From: Parelaphostrongylus tenuis
Lineage: Eukaryota; Nematoda; Chromadorea; Rhabditida; Metastrongylidae
Assembly: GCA_019055375.1 (NCBI GenBank)
Contig: JAHQIW010006392.1
Location: 248,001-312,000 of the forward strand
Direction: 5' to 3'
Length of the DNA stretch: 64,000 nt
Shown: positions 46,526 to 57,763 of the stretch, in pieces
Layout of the letters: each line of letters opens with the position of its first letter
How positions within the stretch are numbered: position 1 is the first letter of the stretch
Translations under genes and position numbers: made by a program
The notes under the pieces: generated by a model
The model's database searches: none
What the model was told of the DNA's origin: nothing
The model's input: the letters and a program-made list of their open reading frames with translations, nothing else

Positions 46526-46794
46526 ATGTGCGCTAATGTCAACGAAACGAAAGAGAAACAGTTCGTTCTCTCAGAGTCGCGCGCGCAATTGCTTCTTCGG
46601 AGAATGTTGATGGTGGGTAACAACCAACAACTACAGTACACAGATCAAAAAAGGATAGAAATCAATCATCGCGTGGCAGCTGATCGCTTTTGTCACCCTC
46701 TAACCTTAAATTATTTTATCAGTTTCGCCGTACTCGTCGGAATACGCTAGAGAGCATCTCTTCGCCAACTACAGCGCTTTCAAAACGTCCTTGA
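46526..46794 (+). CDS. Candidate two-exon small basic protein gene
   Basis: Exon 46526..46612 (MCANVNETKEKQFVLSESRA, QLLLRRMLM) ends at GTGGGT. Exon 46723..46794 follows TTTTATCAG and reads FRRTRRNTLESISSPTTALS to TGA. Phase 0, 52 residues; the 110-bp intron is typical for nematodes. The unspliced frame is also open, and the frame upstream of the ATG is open to 46469, so the start may be earlier. Family unknown. Confidence 0.35.
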
Positions 46795-47385
46795 CACTCC
46801 TATTACTTTACATGATGGGAAGGTTACCGTTCTCTCTATTTCATTTTCTGTTCCGTCAATCATTGTCCAAGAACCAACAGGCTCAAAAAAATAACATGTT
46901 ACACTAGGTAATTTTGCAGCTGAAATATAACTGTACAATGCAACATATCATTGGTGAGTTGAGAAAAATAAAAGGTTGACATGGGACATGGTATTCGACG
47001 AAGATCTATGACTGCGCTGATGTTGCGCGAGACACTCATTCATACTCTGGAGAAGATAGATTCGTTCAATCACCTTCAAAGATTGCTCTCATTATAAATC
47101 GTTCAAAAACTGGTTTTTTCTTTCTATTCTGAAACAACTTTGAATGGGCGGATGATACCAAACGACGTTGATCGTTTTGCTGAAGTCACAAATGTTTATA
47201 ACAACGTATAACTTTCAAGAATTTGTTCAGTACAATGAGAACTAATGAGAAATGTTGAACTGAGAGCTAGAACCTATATTCGTTTAAGAATAATTCGCAA
47301 GAGAGATTTTTAAGCGTGCATTGTTTTTATTTACTGAATACTAAAATTATAAGCGAATATAAAAGATCCATTACAAAAACATCCA

Positions 47386-47608
47386 TTGAAACATCCAGGG
47401 CAGTTCTGCTCTCAACACTATCCTGAAATCATGTGCGAATTTTTCAGTTCGGCAAGTTCTACAATTCGACTTGACCATCATTTTATAACACTCATAAAAA
47501 GATTAAATCCTCAAGCGGCAGTCGAAGCCATACAAAGTTTCCGAAGATTTCTGAGACTATCACTGTGCGAGAACATGATTCGACAGCAAGAGCTGCTGAG
47601 ATATCCCT
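47386..47608 (+). CDS. Coding-like exon cut by a repeat
   Basis: Acceptor AATTTTTCAG, then a frame reading STIRLDHHFITLIKRLNPQA, EAIQSFRRFLRLSLCENMIR, QQELLRYP. The frame ends exactly where repeat R1 begins (CCCTAAGGGAATTTGAGTGG). The exon before the acceptor is not settled (MKHPGQFCSQHYPE is possible). Confidence 0.35.
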
Positions 47609-47930
47609 AAGGGAATTTGAGTGGTGAGCAAAAATACGACCTCAGACGGAGTTGAACAAACGTTTCATTCATCAAGTGGGTTCATAAAGCGGAATCGCAC
47701 ACGCGAGCAAACTTGTTGAAGGTTGGTGGCTGGCAGCTAATATAGAGATGTTGAAGAATAACTGGTGGCGAAGTGGTTTGGTGGTGTAGTGATAGCACAC
47801 GTCCCCGGTATAGATAAGACGTGGGTTCTACTCCAGTCTAAGGTCATATTTTGCTCACCACTCAGTTCTCTCAGGGATACATGAAACATCATAATACTGC
47901 GAGAAATGCGGTAAAAATACAAGAAATTTC
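47608..47930. repeat. tRNA-like palindromic repeat R1 (copy 3)
   Basis: The left arm has TTGAGTGGTGAGCAAAAATA and an inverted B-box-like block. The right arm has GGTGGTGTAGTGATAGCACA, GACGTGGGTTCTACTCCAGT and TTTTGCTCACCACTCAGTTC. The outer TCTCGCAG... CTTGTATTTTTACCGC block occurs only on the right. Confidence 0.65.
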
Positions 47931-47949
47931 GGGTGCTGAGATCACCTGT

Positions 47950-48190
47950 ATCACCGTAGTCCCGCTGATCGTCGAGTGACTCGAGCAGGTACAGCAACTC
48001 TTCCATTTTTTCCTATCGTGCGCAAGAGTATCCTAGTGGGTCCTTCTCGCTCTAGGGATTTGCTGAGCATCATATCCTTCTTCAATCGCTTTCGAGATAG
48101 GCACAGTGAAATGGGATGCCTGGTCATGTAAAATTCAAAAAGTACTTTACATAGAGAATATCGCATGAACATCTTATGGTTTTGCACAGC
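47950..48190 (-). other. Coding-like region, reading frame unsettled
   Basis: One minus frame starts MEELLYLLESLDDQRDYGDT with a donor GTGATC. Another, upstream and overlapping, reads SRKRLKKDMMLSKSLEREG, TRILLRTIGKNGRVAVPAR. Both look coding-like and only one can be right; an acceptor GCGCACGATAG would start the first. Confidence 0.3.
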
Positions 48191-48544
48191 GCAAGTGATC
48201 GTTTATCTTTATGAAAAACCACGTATCCGCGTGATTGAATAATCCTATTTTTCTGCATTCCAAATGCGATCTGAGAAACTCATGAGTTTATTGAATTGAA
48301 AAGAACGTTAAGACACACAAAACCATCAGCTAATGCTCGGTCATATTGAGAATCATCTCCGCGGAGAAATTTTCTTGTTTTTGAGTCGCAAAATGTTTGT
48401 TGAAAGATTAGAAATTCTTTTGTCGATATCAGTCCTTTCGTGCGTTATTTTTAGAGTAAAATGGTGCCAACGGAAATATCACATGCCAAATCGAAGCGTT
48501 ATCTAATACGTAATACTCACAGGTTCGCAGCGCCAGCAGGTAAA

Positions 48545-48625
48545 TTATTTTTTAGTGTGACATTGACGAAATTCCAAAAAAAGATTATCGTCCAGATATG
48601 ACGTTGACAAAGTTCCAAAAATAGC
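48545..48625. repeat. Short direct repeat
   Basis: TGACATTGACGAAATTCCAA and TGACGTTGACAAAGTTCCAA occur about 45 bp apart. Confidence 0.5.
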
Positions 48626-49262
48626 GCCTTCGATTACCGAGAATGAAAAACGGTGCAAAACAATTTTAAGATTAAAATTTTGAAGCAATCACCTAATTGC
48701 GACAGACGTTTCTGAGTTACAAATTACAAATTTAACAGTAACAGAAAAAGCAGAATATAGTAACCATTCTCTGAATAGTCCCTATTTTCTATTGTGAGTT
48801 TTCTACATGGACCCTTACTTGTGGTTAGTCTATCCTATTTCAATTAAAACCTCTTGAACATTCGATTCAAGCTATCCACTGATTTCACGTGAGCGTATAC
48901 TGTATGCTATTCTTGAATGAGATAATATCGCTTTCAAGTAAACATTCGGTGCAAGTTTCTTTGCTACATTCTCATCGAAGTATGTGTTTGTAATTTTCTA
49001 TGCTCGAAATTTTCTTCCCATCGGTTGTTTGTCTGTAATCTTTTCAATAACACTTTTGTTAAGCGTGCGGCTTATATTTTTTTTTGTGGTGCAGTGCAAC
49101 ATCGGATAAAGTCTTTGTCATCATCAGTGAGTCAAAAGTTGTAGAGTTTCTCCTCCCCAAGGAGGGAGCTTGTATTCTTTTAGAGTTCATTCCATTGTTC
49201 TTTTCGTCCATCTGTCTTTTCCTCCTCCTATTACATGATCGGCCCATCTGTGATTCGTTACT

Positions 49263-49265
49263 GAT

Positions 49266-49306
<41 letters not shown>
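49263..49306. repeat. (TA)n microsatellite
   Basis: Pure TA dinucleotides over about 40 bp, just upstream of the mariner C-terminal fragment. Confidence 0.9.
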
Positions 49307-49307
<1 letters not shown>

Positions 49308-49389
49308 TGAGTGATTGAATGAGGTGATTGAATGCATTTCTGGCCTTTACATTGACTCGCGGAGGCCTCCCGCTGAATTGAGTCAGTGA

Positions 49390-49740
49390 CAAAAAGGAAG
49401 TTGACAGAACTGAACCGGGAGCTGCTGCATCATCCGCCGCATGGTCCTGGATTATTGCTGCCTGACTATAACCTCTTTCTGTCGCTGGAGCACCTGAGCA
49501 TGAATAAGTTCCAAAATATTAATCATGTGCGTCGAGGATTGACAGCTTTTGTTGAATCCAAGGATGACGAATTCAATGACCGTGGTATTGATGCGTTGCC
49601 CGAGAGATGGCTAAAATGCGTTCAGGCTGACGGTACATACTCTGAATAGTGTTTGGCAAGTAATTTGGTTACTTCTGGTTGATAAAGTTGGCGTTTATTG
49701 CTCTAGTGTCTAAAACTTATCAGAAAGCCTAATCTAAAAG
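49390..49740 (+). mobile_element. mariner C-terminal fragment
   Basis: Reads LNRELLHHPPHGPGLLLPDY, NLFLSLEHLSMNKFQNINHV, RRGLTAFVESKDDEFND, LPERWLKCV to a stop, then the family 3' end. This is the region around the third catalytic Asp (PDYNLF). The 5' two thirds are absent. Same subfamily as 15.7 and 35.1 kb. Confidence 0.85.
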
Positions 49741-49831
49741 TCTTTACATAGCAACTACGTCCAAAAAAGACCTCGTTTTCAATTTGCTCAGTTGACTTCC
49801 TATACACCTATTCTTCATACTAGTAAATGGA

Positions 49832-50050
49832 GTGGGTGCACAGTGGTAGAGATCCCGTTTACACTAGCACGATGCTCGCTTGACGCCGTTCCTAGGTTCA
49901 CTGATTCTCTTATTTATCCGCACTGATAACTGTACTAGATTCGTTTGGATTTGTTTAAGAACAGTTCACTCTCCAACAACCATGTGAGAATGATCTAATC
50001 CGACTACTCCAGGACAGTAAAAAGAATCAACTTAGTCACTCCCCAACGCT
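49832..50050 (+). repeat. Probable tRNA-derived SINE (copy 4)
   Basis: A-box-like GGTGCACAGTGGTAGAGATC, B-box-like CGTTCCTAGGTTCACTG, and a tail TTAGTCACTCCCCAACGCT like the other SINE copies. The middle has diverged. Confidence 0.4.
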
Positions 50051-50535
50051 ATTCATTCATGGAGAGAATAACGATACTCAAAAAGCACCCAAATCCATAT
50101 GTTGAGAAGTTCAAAGACCTCTGCGGATAATGGGCGCAAAGAAGCAGAATCCAATGCAAGAAATACTAGAGTCAGCGTTGAATGAAGACTAGTCGTTTCA
50201 AAAAATCCACCATTTGTAATAATCCCACAACTGGTATAGCAGATTAGTGTAACTAGAGCAGGTAACTTTAGATTTTTTTAAATTTCATCGGCATAGACCG
50301 CCCTGTGTGGAATAGTTACAATAGGAAGAGTGGTACTGGGTGATATTACAACGAAGATTACTTCTTCTTTTTTCACTTTGCATGTAATTTTATTCTTGTT
50401 CTAAACAATTGAAAAATGAACCATACCCGAAAGCCAGTGTGGCACAAATCTTACCATTTCAACATGTCAATTGAATTTGAAGTGACTGAGGTTTGAAAAC
50501 GGCATCAACAAATTGAAGTTTGAATCGGAATCTGC

Positions 50536-50712
50536 ATGAGTAAAAGAATAGAAGCGAATCTTAGTAATACCTCGTTACGAACCACAATTATTGAGACAAA
50601 GTGTCATGAAGACTCGAGAGCTTGTTGCAACCATTTTTCAGAAATGCAAAGAGAAATTCACTGTAGTCGAAAAAATCGAACAAATCCAAACGTGTTCTAC
50701 GTCATGACATGA
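50536..50712 (+). CDS. Candidate small Cys-containing protein or exon
   Basis: 58 codons from ATG to TGA, reading MSKRIEANLSNTSLRTTIIE, TKCHEDSRACCNHFSEMQRE, IHCSRKNRTNPNVFYVMT. Cys spacing is C-x6-CC-x11-C. It lacks its own signal peptide and may be an exon. Unsupported by a neighbour. Confidence 0.28.
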   Translation: MSKRIEANLSNTSLRTTIIETKCHEDSRACCNHFSEMQREIHCSRKNRTNPNVFYVMT

Positions 50713-51492
50713 TTCATCGCAACTTTGAAATACTCCGGTGCATAAAAATCAGACCAATGCTCTGCTCTTCCTTGCACATTTCATTTCTTTCGCGATTTCG
50801 GTTTTTACGAATATTTTCTCCTATGCGTTTCTTTAACAATGCTGGTCCACGCGTACTCGCCTGATACTCATTATTTATTTTCAAATAGTGGGAAACGTTT
50901 CAAGAATGTGAAATAATTTTCAGTGAGATGCCGCATCAGAGGAAAGTCTACAAAGCTAGAGACGTCTAGAAACGGCTAGAAACGTCAAGCATTTTTGAAT
51001 CGACTGAAAAGTTATCGGAGATGAGCATAGCGAAAAAAAAAAATCTTTTTCTAGTAAATGAAACAGTGTTGCAGACAGCTAATTTCAGAAAAAGATGATC
51101 TTTGTGGATTAAGCCTAACAACATGATAATTATTCAAAATTTTGGCCATTTTTGAACTGGTGCAAAGTTTTTACAGCTCATTTCGCCTTATTTTGCCTTC
51201 CTCATCTCATTAATTTGAGATGCAGATTTTTTTCTATTCTTATCATCAAGTGCTTCCCTTCATCATATATTGTGCGGCTTCCAACCCTTCTCTGGTTTGA
51301 CTCATAGTCTCTTGTTCGCCTTTCACACTAGTGTTATGGGTGTAGCACATGGGCTCCTTCTATTTTATGAAGTCGTTGTTCTTCACGTTGGATTCCTTTT
51401 CATAGTTTACTCAGGTTGTTACCATAGATATTCGCGATCTATATATATCAATATAGCTTTTCTCAGGCAAGTTTGTCACCTCCGTGCTAACC

Positions 51493-51735
51493 TCAAGGAG
51501 GTACTGGGCTCGATATGTCAAAAAGCGAGGTCAAACCAGCGAGAGCGTGCATTCGTTTCAGTAGGAATTTCGCTAAACACTTGGTTCCCAGCACCTTTGC
51601 AAACGACAGGAACACTACCTTAAATAACGGCTTATAGTAGAACCACGATGTAATAATTACAAATCCTCCAAGGCCGACGAGCCTGTCGAGTTTGACCCTA
51701 ATTGAGTCAAATGACGCAGTTGTGGAAGTGCTCAC
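51493..51735 (-). CDS. Candidate membrane protein exon
   Basis: Frame STSTTASFDSIRVKLDRL, VGLGGFVIITSWFYYKPLFK, VLGTKCLAKFLLKRMHALAG to TGA with one hydrophobic segment. A GTAGTG after PLFK and an acceptor TCAATTAG before RVKL could be splice sites. A plus-strand frame overlaps (51270-51623) and is less convincing. Confidence 0.3.
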   Translation of the reverse strand: MSTSTTASFDSIRVKLDRLVGLGGFVIITSWFYYKPLFKVVFLSFAKVLGTKCLAKFLLKRMHALAGLTSLFDISSPVPP

Positions 51736-51789
51736 AGATTACATGGGCAGGGGAACATTTCTTAATTCTAGCAATTATTGCAAGAAATC

Positions 51790-53690
51790 AAAAAGAAAAC
51801 ACTGATATGATAATTACACAAAGAGAGAACGTTGTGTATCTAGTTTTTGAAGACCTTGAGACCAAAATTATCAGCAAATAAATTATATGCATTATTGCAG
51901 AAAAAGACATGACTGAATAACTTGCTAAACCGTCACACAACTCACGAGATTCACGAACGATTCTGGACTGTTCACAAATAGGTGAGGAAAGAGGAAACGC
52001 AATAGGAAACAATAAACATGACGATATACAGATTGATATCTTATCTAGTGCCAGATTTCCATGCAGCGACAAAAACGTTGAGACAGAAAACTGAAGTGAC
52101 ACATGAGATCACCACTGTGTAAAATATTGCTAGTATAAAGTCTATTACGAAGTTTCTCACACAGTTATATTTCAAATGAGATCGGTCATTCGAAAAAAAA
52201 TCTGAGCTTGTAGCGATGGAGTAACATGCAAAAAGATTTCATTTTCATTTCAGATCTATCGACTACTCTAATTCACCTAAATTTTACATATTCAATTTTT
52301 CGTTGCACTCATGACCAAAGCAGCAGCAGAAATTTACGAGACCATAGCTTCTTACATGATTGCATCTATTTTTTGACACTGCTCCAACGATAGCTGAAAA
52401 AACATTGAAGTCACAACAGCATCGATAATACCTTGACATTGATCAGTTTTGGTTTTGTAGTGATGATCGTTGACTTGCTAAGTGTAGTGCTGGTTCTACG
52501 CCTTAGGTTCATACCATTGAGGTGAAGCAATCTTAGGCTATTCAGCTCTAGAAGATGAAAATCATTTTCACATGACTCAGACGAAAAATAAGAAGTGTCG
52601 ATAGTGAAATCACTTAAATAAGCAGAGTTTTTTACACATAGCTCTTTCTTTTTTTCCAGAACAGCATCTCCTCCTGTAATTAACGACTTTAGTTATTTTG
52701 ACTTCCGTCCCCTTCGTTACTGCGAGTCTTCTGCATAAATTCATCTAAAAATTACTGCAAATAAATTATCTTTTACATGATAACAACGCCTTACCCACAG
52801 TGTGGTAGATAGTTTAGTCCATGTTATCGTTAGTAAGAATTAGTATAGAAAATTGTAAAATACGTGCGGAAAGAAGTGCTTACTGGAATTCATTTGAATT
52901 TGTAAAGTGTTTCATCGGCGAAGAAGGGATTTTGAATTTTCAGAAGTGGCCACTACCCCTTAAGGGAAGAAGTGTACCAGCTGAGGTACACGATTGTTTG
53001 AAGGCCTTTTTAGCTGTATTCAGACGCCTAGTAGTTAGTCGAAAGCATAAATCTCTGCGATTTTATGATTTCTTCAGTTTTGGAGAAAAGAGTTTTTATT
53101 ACGTTGCAGCAGCGGAAATAAAATGATGTTCGACACTCCATTTTCTTCAATTGCTCGGCTGGGGCCTCGATATAGCTCTTCACTAAACTTTATTAGTAGT
53201 AGCTCAAATCGCGAGGATTTTGGTGATGTGACTGCTTTTTTGAAAAGTTATCACAGAACGCTGTAAGAGCAAAAAAAGATAGCATTTCACGCTCAAATTG
53301 TTACCCCGCCGCTTGATGGTCATAGGTGGTTTATTGGTATTTATAAGTGAAGTTTATATGTCGGAGGTATCTTACCATTCTATGGAGAATGGACTATCAT
53401 GAATCTGTTACAGAGGTTTTTGATATGAAGAATGGTTGTTGAAATTCTTCAATTTTCAGCGGTACTACCACGTCCTGGTAAAAAAGTAAACAAACTTCCA
53501 ACCCCTATTGCGCATTTGTATCGCCTGTCTTGCGAGAAGGTGGCTTGAAACCACATCTTCCAAAACTAAACTTTTCTGATAGAGGCCTCCTTGGAGGTAT
53601 TTCTAATATGTAGCTCGAGTAAGTGTAGGAAGAGCGCATGTTCATCATTGCGTATGATACCGTACTTCCTCTATCAGCACCCATACTAAA
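51790..53690. other. No supported gene
   Basis: AT-rich with short frames on both strands. 52990-53130 resembles the 140-165-bp repeat unit (AAGCATAAATCTCTGCGAT, then GTTGCAGCAGCGGAAATAAA), so the plus frame at 52821-53126 is not taken as a gene. Confidence 0.4.
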
Positions 53691-53704
53691 AGACAACGTA
53701 TTTC

Positions 53705-54515
53705 CCGCTCACTAGACATTATAGTAGCTATTCAATAGCACAAATCTCGGAAATTTGAAAAGTGTATTTTATTTTTTGAAAGGCCTTTATATTACACTAT
53801 AACAGTGAAAAGAAAATGTTATTTAGCACTCAAGCATCTTTCAATGAGCAAAACTTTCCCTCAAAAAGTTTAAAAGTTCATCAATGCTGAGATAGCACAA
53901 ATGTCGCCAGATTTTTTTGGTTTTCTAGGAAAATTCTTTATTGCGCTGCAACACTGAAATGAAGATTGCAATTTCACATGTGGGCGTATGCCTTACATCT
54001 GTTTATGGATGGATATTGCAGTATTGGCATTAAGCCGTCGTCGTTCAAAAACCAGGCGATAGCTGAAATCTCGAGAATGCAATGGTGTGCTTGCGTGTAG
54101 CAAAAAAATCTCTTTGCGAGCTACAGCCATCAAAAATGTAACTGTGTTTGCGCATCTGAGAGTTTTTCGCTAGACATGGCTTTTCTCCCAGGCTTTCACA
54201 TCCATTCGATAGCGCAAATCTTAACAAATTCAATCACATACTTAATTTTTGAGAAAGACTTCTCAGTGCGTCGTTACAGCTAGAAGAATACTGAGCTTTA
54301 CACTCGTTGCGCAATGCACGCAACATGTAAATTGCGCTGCTCGATCGACACGACGTCAAGTGTGAAACTTAATAATCTTTTAGCTTCGACAACGCATCAA
54401 AACGTCCCTAAAACCAAGTCTATCATTGCGATCGCTTGGCTATGTGCTATTGAATGATTATTGAGAGTCTCAATGAAAACCTCTGTCCAGCGAAAGATGC
54501 TCGAGAGTGAAAGAA
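53705..54515. repeat. Fold-back repeat, 140-165-bp unit family (copy 3)
   Basis: Four direct units start near 53732, 53888, 54053 and 54203, each with a (C/G)ATAGC-x-AAATCTC-like box and a GCGCTGCAACACTG-like box. CGCTAGACATGGC is at about 54170. After the centre GATCGACACGACGTC (about 54345) an inverted piece ends at CTGTCCAGCGAAAGATG. Confidence 0.65.
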
Positions 54516-54559
54516 AACTTGGTTCTTTTATGTGAAACGGCGACAAAACTCTGAACCGA

Positions 54560-55334
54560 TCTCATTCAATGGACAAAAATTTTTATGGTAGTATCAGTAC
54601 TCGTTCGAAAGCACAAATCTTTAGCTGCAACTCCACGCCACCAATTTTTCATAACACCCTTTCATAATGCTGTAGCATCCAGAATTAATTTTTGTTCCTA
54701 ATTCGCATTTCGTCTTTATCTACCATGAGTATGAATCGTTGTAACCACGAAAAGCATACCAGCGTGTAGAGGATTTTCCGTACTATTAGAATCAGCGCTT
54801 ATGCCTAAAGTACTCTGTCGAAAAGGTGAAAAAACCCTCAATCCCTCAATAAAATAGCAATAGTTGCCGCCGTTTTGACGCATAGTGCGGTAGATCGCTT
54901 TCGAGTCACGCGGTAGATCAGGCTTTTACCTTACTAACAAGCCGTTGCTGTAGCTTCCCTTCATAGTTTGCTCAGCTATGAACCTTTTCGGCAACTTAAT
55001 TTACCGGACAGCTCACGGAGCGGGGTAATCGATCGCGCTTGAAATATTGTCATTCAACTGGGGATTTCTTTACCACATCGACAGAAGCTTCAGGTGAAAA
55101 CGTACATTCTGATGCTACCAAAAACTGTCTACAGTCTGATGTTCTTTTCGTGCTTCCAGCGATTTATAAGCGCCGTAAAAATCAAAACGAAAGCGAGTGA
55201 GAAACATTTTATTCTGAATACTACAGCGATATGAAAAGGTGTTACGAAAAAGGAGCGACGCACAATTATAGCCAGAGATTTAGGATATCGAATGATTACC
55301 AACTCTTTTGCAAACACTCCCTGTCCAGCGAATC
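54560..55334. repeat. Large fold-back element F3 (copy a)
   Basis: Arms of about 170 bp (54610-54790 and 55120-55300) are inverted: CATAACACCCTTTCATAATG pairs with CATATCGCTGTAGTATTCAG-type sequence, and CACGAAAAGCATACCAGC with its partner at 55145. The centre has GCGGTAGATCAGGCTTTTAC and GCTCAGCTATGAACCTTTTC. It ends CTGTCCAGCGAATCG. About 480 bp of the left part is also found at 62.4-62.9 kb. Confidence 0.7.
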
Positions 55335-55415
55335 GTCGGCTTAAAAAGTTGTCGTCGTTCAAAATATAAAAACTGGAATTTTTACTTCACCCCCACAGTA
55401 TAGTGTAAAAACCAT

Positions 55416-55664
55416 TTGAAAAATAAAACGCACCCCTCAGTTTCTCAATATTCACTTAGTCGAATAATTAGTAGAACCTCAAAAATGAATGAGAAATATC
55501 TTTTTCTGAATATGGGTGCGGACAGGGAAAAAGCACCGAGTATGCTTCTCTGGAGACGCATAATTCTTCCCCATAGTTTGCACAATGCCTATATTCTAGG
55601 CCTTTTATTCAAATACAGCTGTCCCTTACAGCTCAGAATTTTTCCAGTATCCATAAGAATTTAA
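55416..55664 (+). repeat. Repeat with shared GADREKAPSM-like frame
   Basis: Open frame MNEKYLFLNMGADREKAPSM. The underlying DNA (GAATATGGGTGCGGACAGGG) recurs at 36.05 kb and, inverted, at 53.68 kb, so I read it as a dispersed repeat and not a gene. Confidence 0.4.
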
Positions 55665-56649
55665 CTTTTGCCCACTTACTTCAACTCTGACTAACTGGTA
55701 AACGAATTATTGATACAAACTTACTTATCGTGAGAGTCTTCGATGAACAGGTATCGAATACAGCATGGCATAGTAATTTTTGATAGGTTACTAGCTGTTC
55801 TTCAATTTTTATCTACTGTGATGACTTTTAGGTCTTGTATACTACTAGGGAAGAGCGAAACTGGAGATATTCCTTGCAATCCCCTTTGTATAATGCAATA
55901 CAATTGATTAAATGTCAAATTCAATACGACTGCGTAGTATACGAGTTTTTCTCTAAAAAGTACTAGCTTTACGGTTTAGCAGCGTACGCAAGTCATATGC
56001 ATTTAATCATCACTGTAATACATAATTTAGTGCAATGTATGATGCTTACATGAGAGACCGATCAGCGCGGCACAATTCTCTATCCTCATGGCAGTCAGGG
56101 CGTAATTGGAAAAAGTAAGCACTGATTACTGTAAAGGAACTTGCTAATTTTCCCTTGACTATCTCATAAATAGCCAGAATTCTACAACAGTAATCTATAG
56201 TGATGTCGATAGAAGCGCTAATGCTGTTCAATTCTTGACAGCTGTAGATCTGAACTTTCTGACATTATAAACATTTTTGTTGTCTTAAGTAGGCAAATGA
56301 ACTTGAAATCAATGATTATTTTATTTGAGAGTAATATTGAAAATTTCAATAGATTTTTTTAGTCCAAAGTCTCACAAACGTCAGCAAGATTTACATCAAA
56401 CGAGATTTGCTCACAACGTGTGTCAGCTAATTATGAAAAAGTGAATTATGTCATCATTGTTGAGGTCGATTAACTCCTAACGAACGGCTATCGAAACCCA
56501 TGCGCGCAAAGCGAATTGCGCGATTTTCGTTGCTTGATTAGGGCTTTTTTTCGTTTGCCGGAAATTATTGAAATTCTTGTATTCCTTTAATAGAGCATGA
56601 TTTTCTCTACTCGATCGTATGCTTTTAGTTTAGTTATGCATGTCTTCTG

Positions 56650-57110
56650 TTGGTGCGTAAGCAACGAAGTTGCTCAAAGCCGACATTGATCCACATCATT
56701 TCAACCACAGTCATCCGATGCGGGCTGTTAATTGCTCAAATTAATCGATGTTCACGGTCATATTCGATTAGACGAGGACGCCAAAGCCGCCATCGCCTCT
56801 GTGATCGCATATTCGAAGAAACAGTTCTTCTCCAGTGTTATAAACAGCGCGAAAAAGAACGGCGTCTTCTCGTCTTAGCCAGGCTAATGACGTCCTACCT
56901 TATCCGTCTTGCTGAATCAATAGATATCCTACAGCGGATTCGTGCGCAAGTGTTCGTGTGTTGTAGGTACAGATCGTCACTTTAGGCCGTATTGATTTTG
57001 GCAACGTAGTTTGGCCCTGAGATTTGAGCAGCCTCTCCGTACTGGTCCTAACCGACACTGCCGTATCGGGGACACTTTCGTGATCAGGGGAATGAGGCCT
57101 ATATTTATTG
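56650..57110 (-). mobile_element. RTE endonuclease fragment (N-terminal half)
   Basis: The minus strand gives TICTYNTRTLAHES, DVISLAxxRRRRxLF-like text, ALYNTGEELFLRICDHRG, DGGFGVLV and HMTVNID-FEQLTARIG. This is the start of the apurinic-type endonuclease domain of nematode RTE LINEs, with its short leader. Degraded by frameshifts. A plus frame of 111 codons here is its shadow. Confidence 0.75.
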
Positions 57111-57239
57111 CTGTGTTGAACATTTTAATACACAACCTTTAGTTTACTAGGCTCTCAACGTGGGGGCTGGAGCTCACGGGTAGCCTTCCAGTCTCTCTCC
57201 AAGTGAATGACGCAATAATTGACAGCAACGCGAAATAGC

Positions 57240-57395
57240 TGATAGCTGCGCTGTAGCGTAGGACTGGTCTCCAAAATGGGCGTCAGAAGTGTAACGGATA
57301 GAGCACGCGCTCCCGGAAAAAGTGAGGTGCGGGTTCTAGTCTTGCCTGACGCAGAAGTTTTGCACATCACTCTACATCAGTAGGTATATTTGAAA
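57240..57395 (+). repeat. R2 tRNA-like repeat, half copy
   Basis: AGTGTAACGGATAGAGCACG and GGTGCGGGTTCTAGTCTTGC form the tRNA-like part; GTTTTGCACATCACTCTACA and GTAGGTATATTTGA form the R2 end. Confidence 0.55.
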
Positions 57396-57763
57396 TAATC
57401 CGAAATAATTGGCTCTTAGAGCCATCAAGCAACGTTTCACCAAATCCATTTCTTGTTGCGGAGCCATGTACTCCGGCTTGGATAAATTTATAAAACAGGT
57501 CCAGCTTTAGCAGTGAAATTTTGCATGGTGCGTAAATTTTCAAAAAGAGATTGCTAGAGTGGTAAGCACTATTTATCATCATTAACATTCACTCAGATAT
57601 TTATCTACGAGAACTTACATTCACACTCAAACACATATGTGTAGTGTGAACGATGATAACTGTCCATTAAGATATAATCTGATAGAGTGGAACCATCTAG
57701 ATGTTGTGTTCAAGTAACTAAACTTTTTATTCACAATAACGAGCAACCAGACAGAGCAGTAGG

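Noticed and set aside
52821..53126. 101-codon plus frame
   Set aside because: Its second half aligns with the 140-165-bp repeat unit and no splice sites frame it well.
56650..56985. 111-codon plus frame rich in Arg
   Set aside because: Antisense shadow of the RTE endonuclease on the minus strand.
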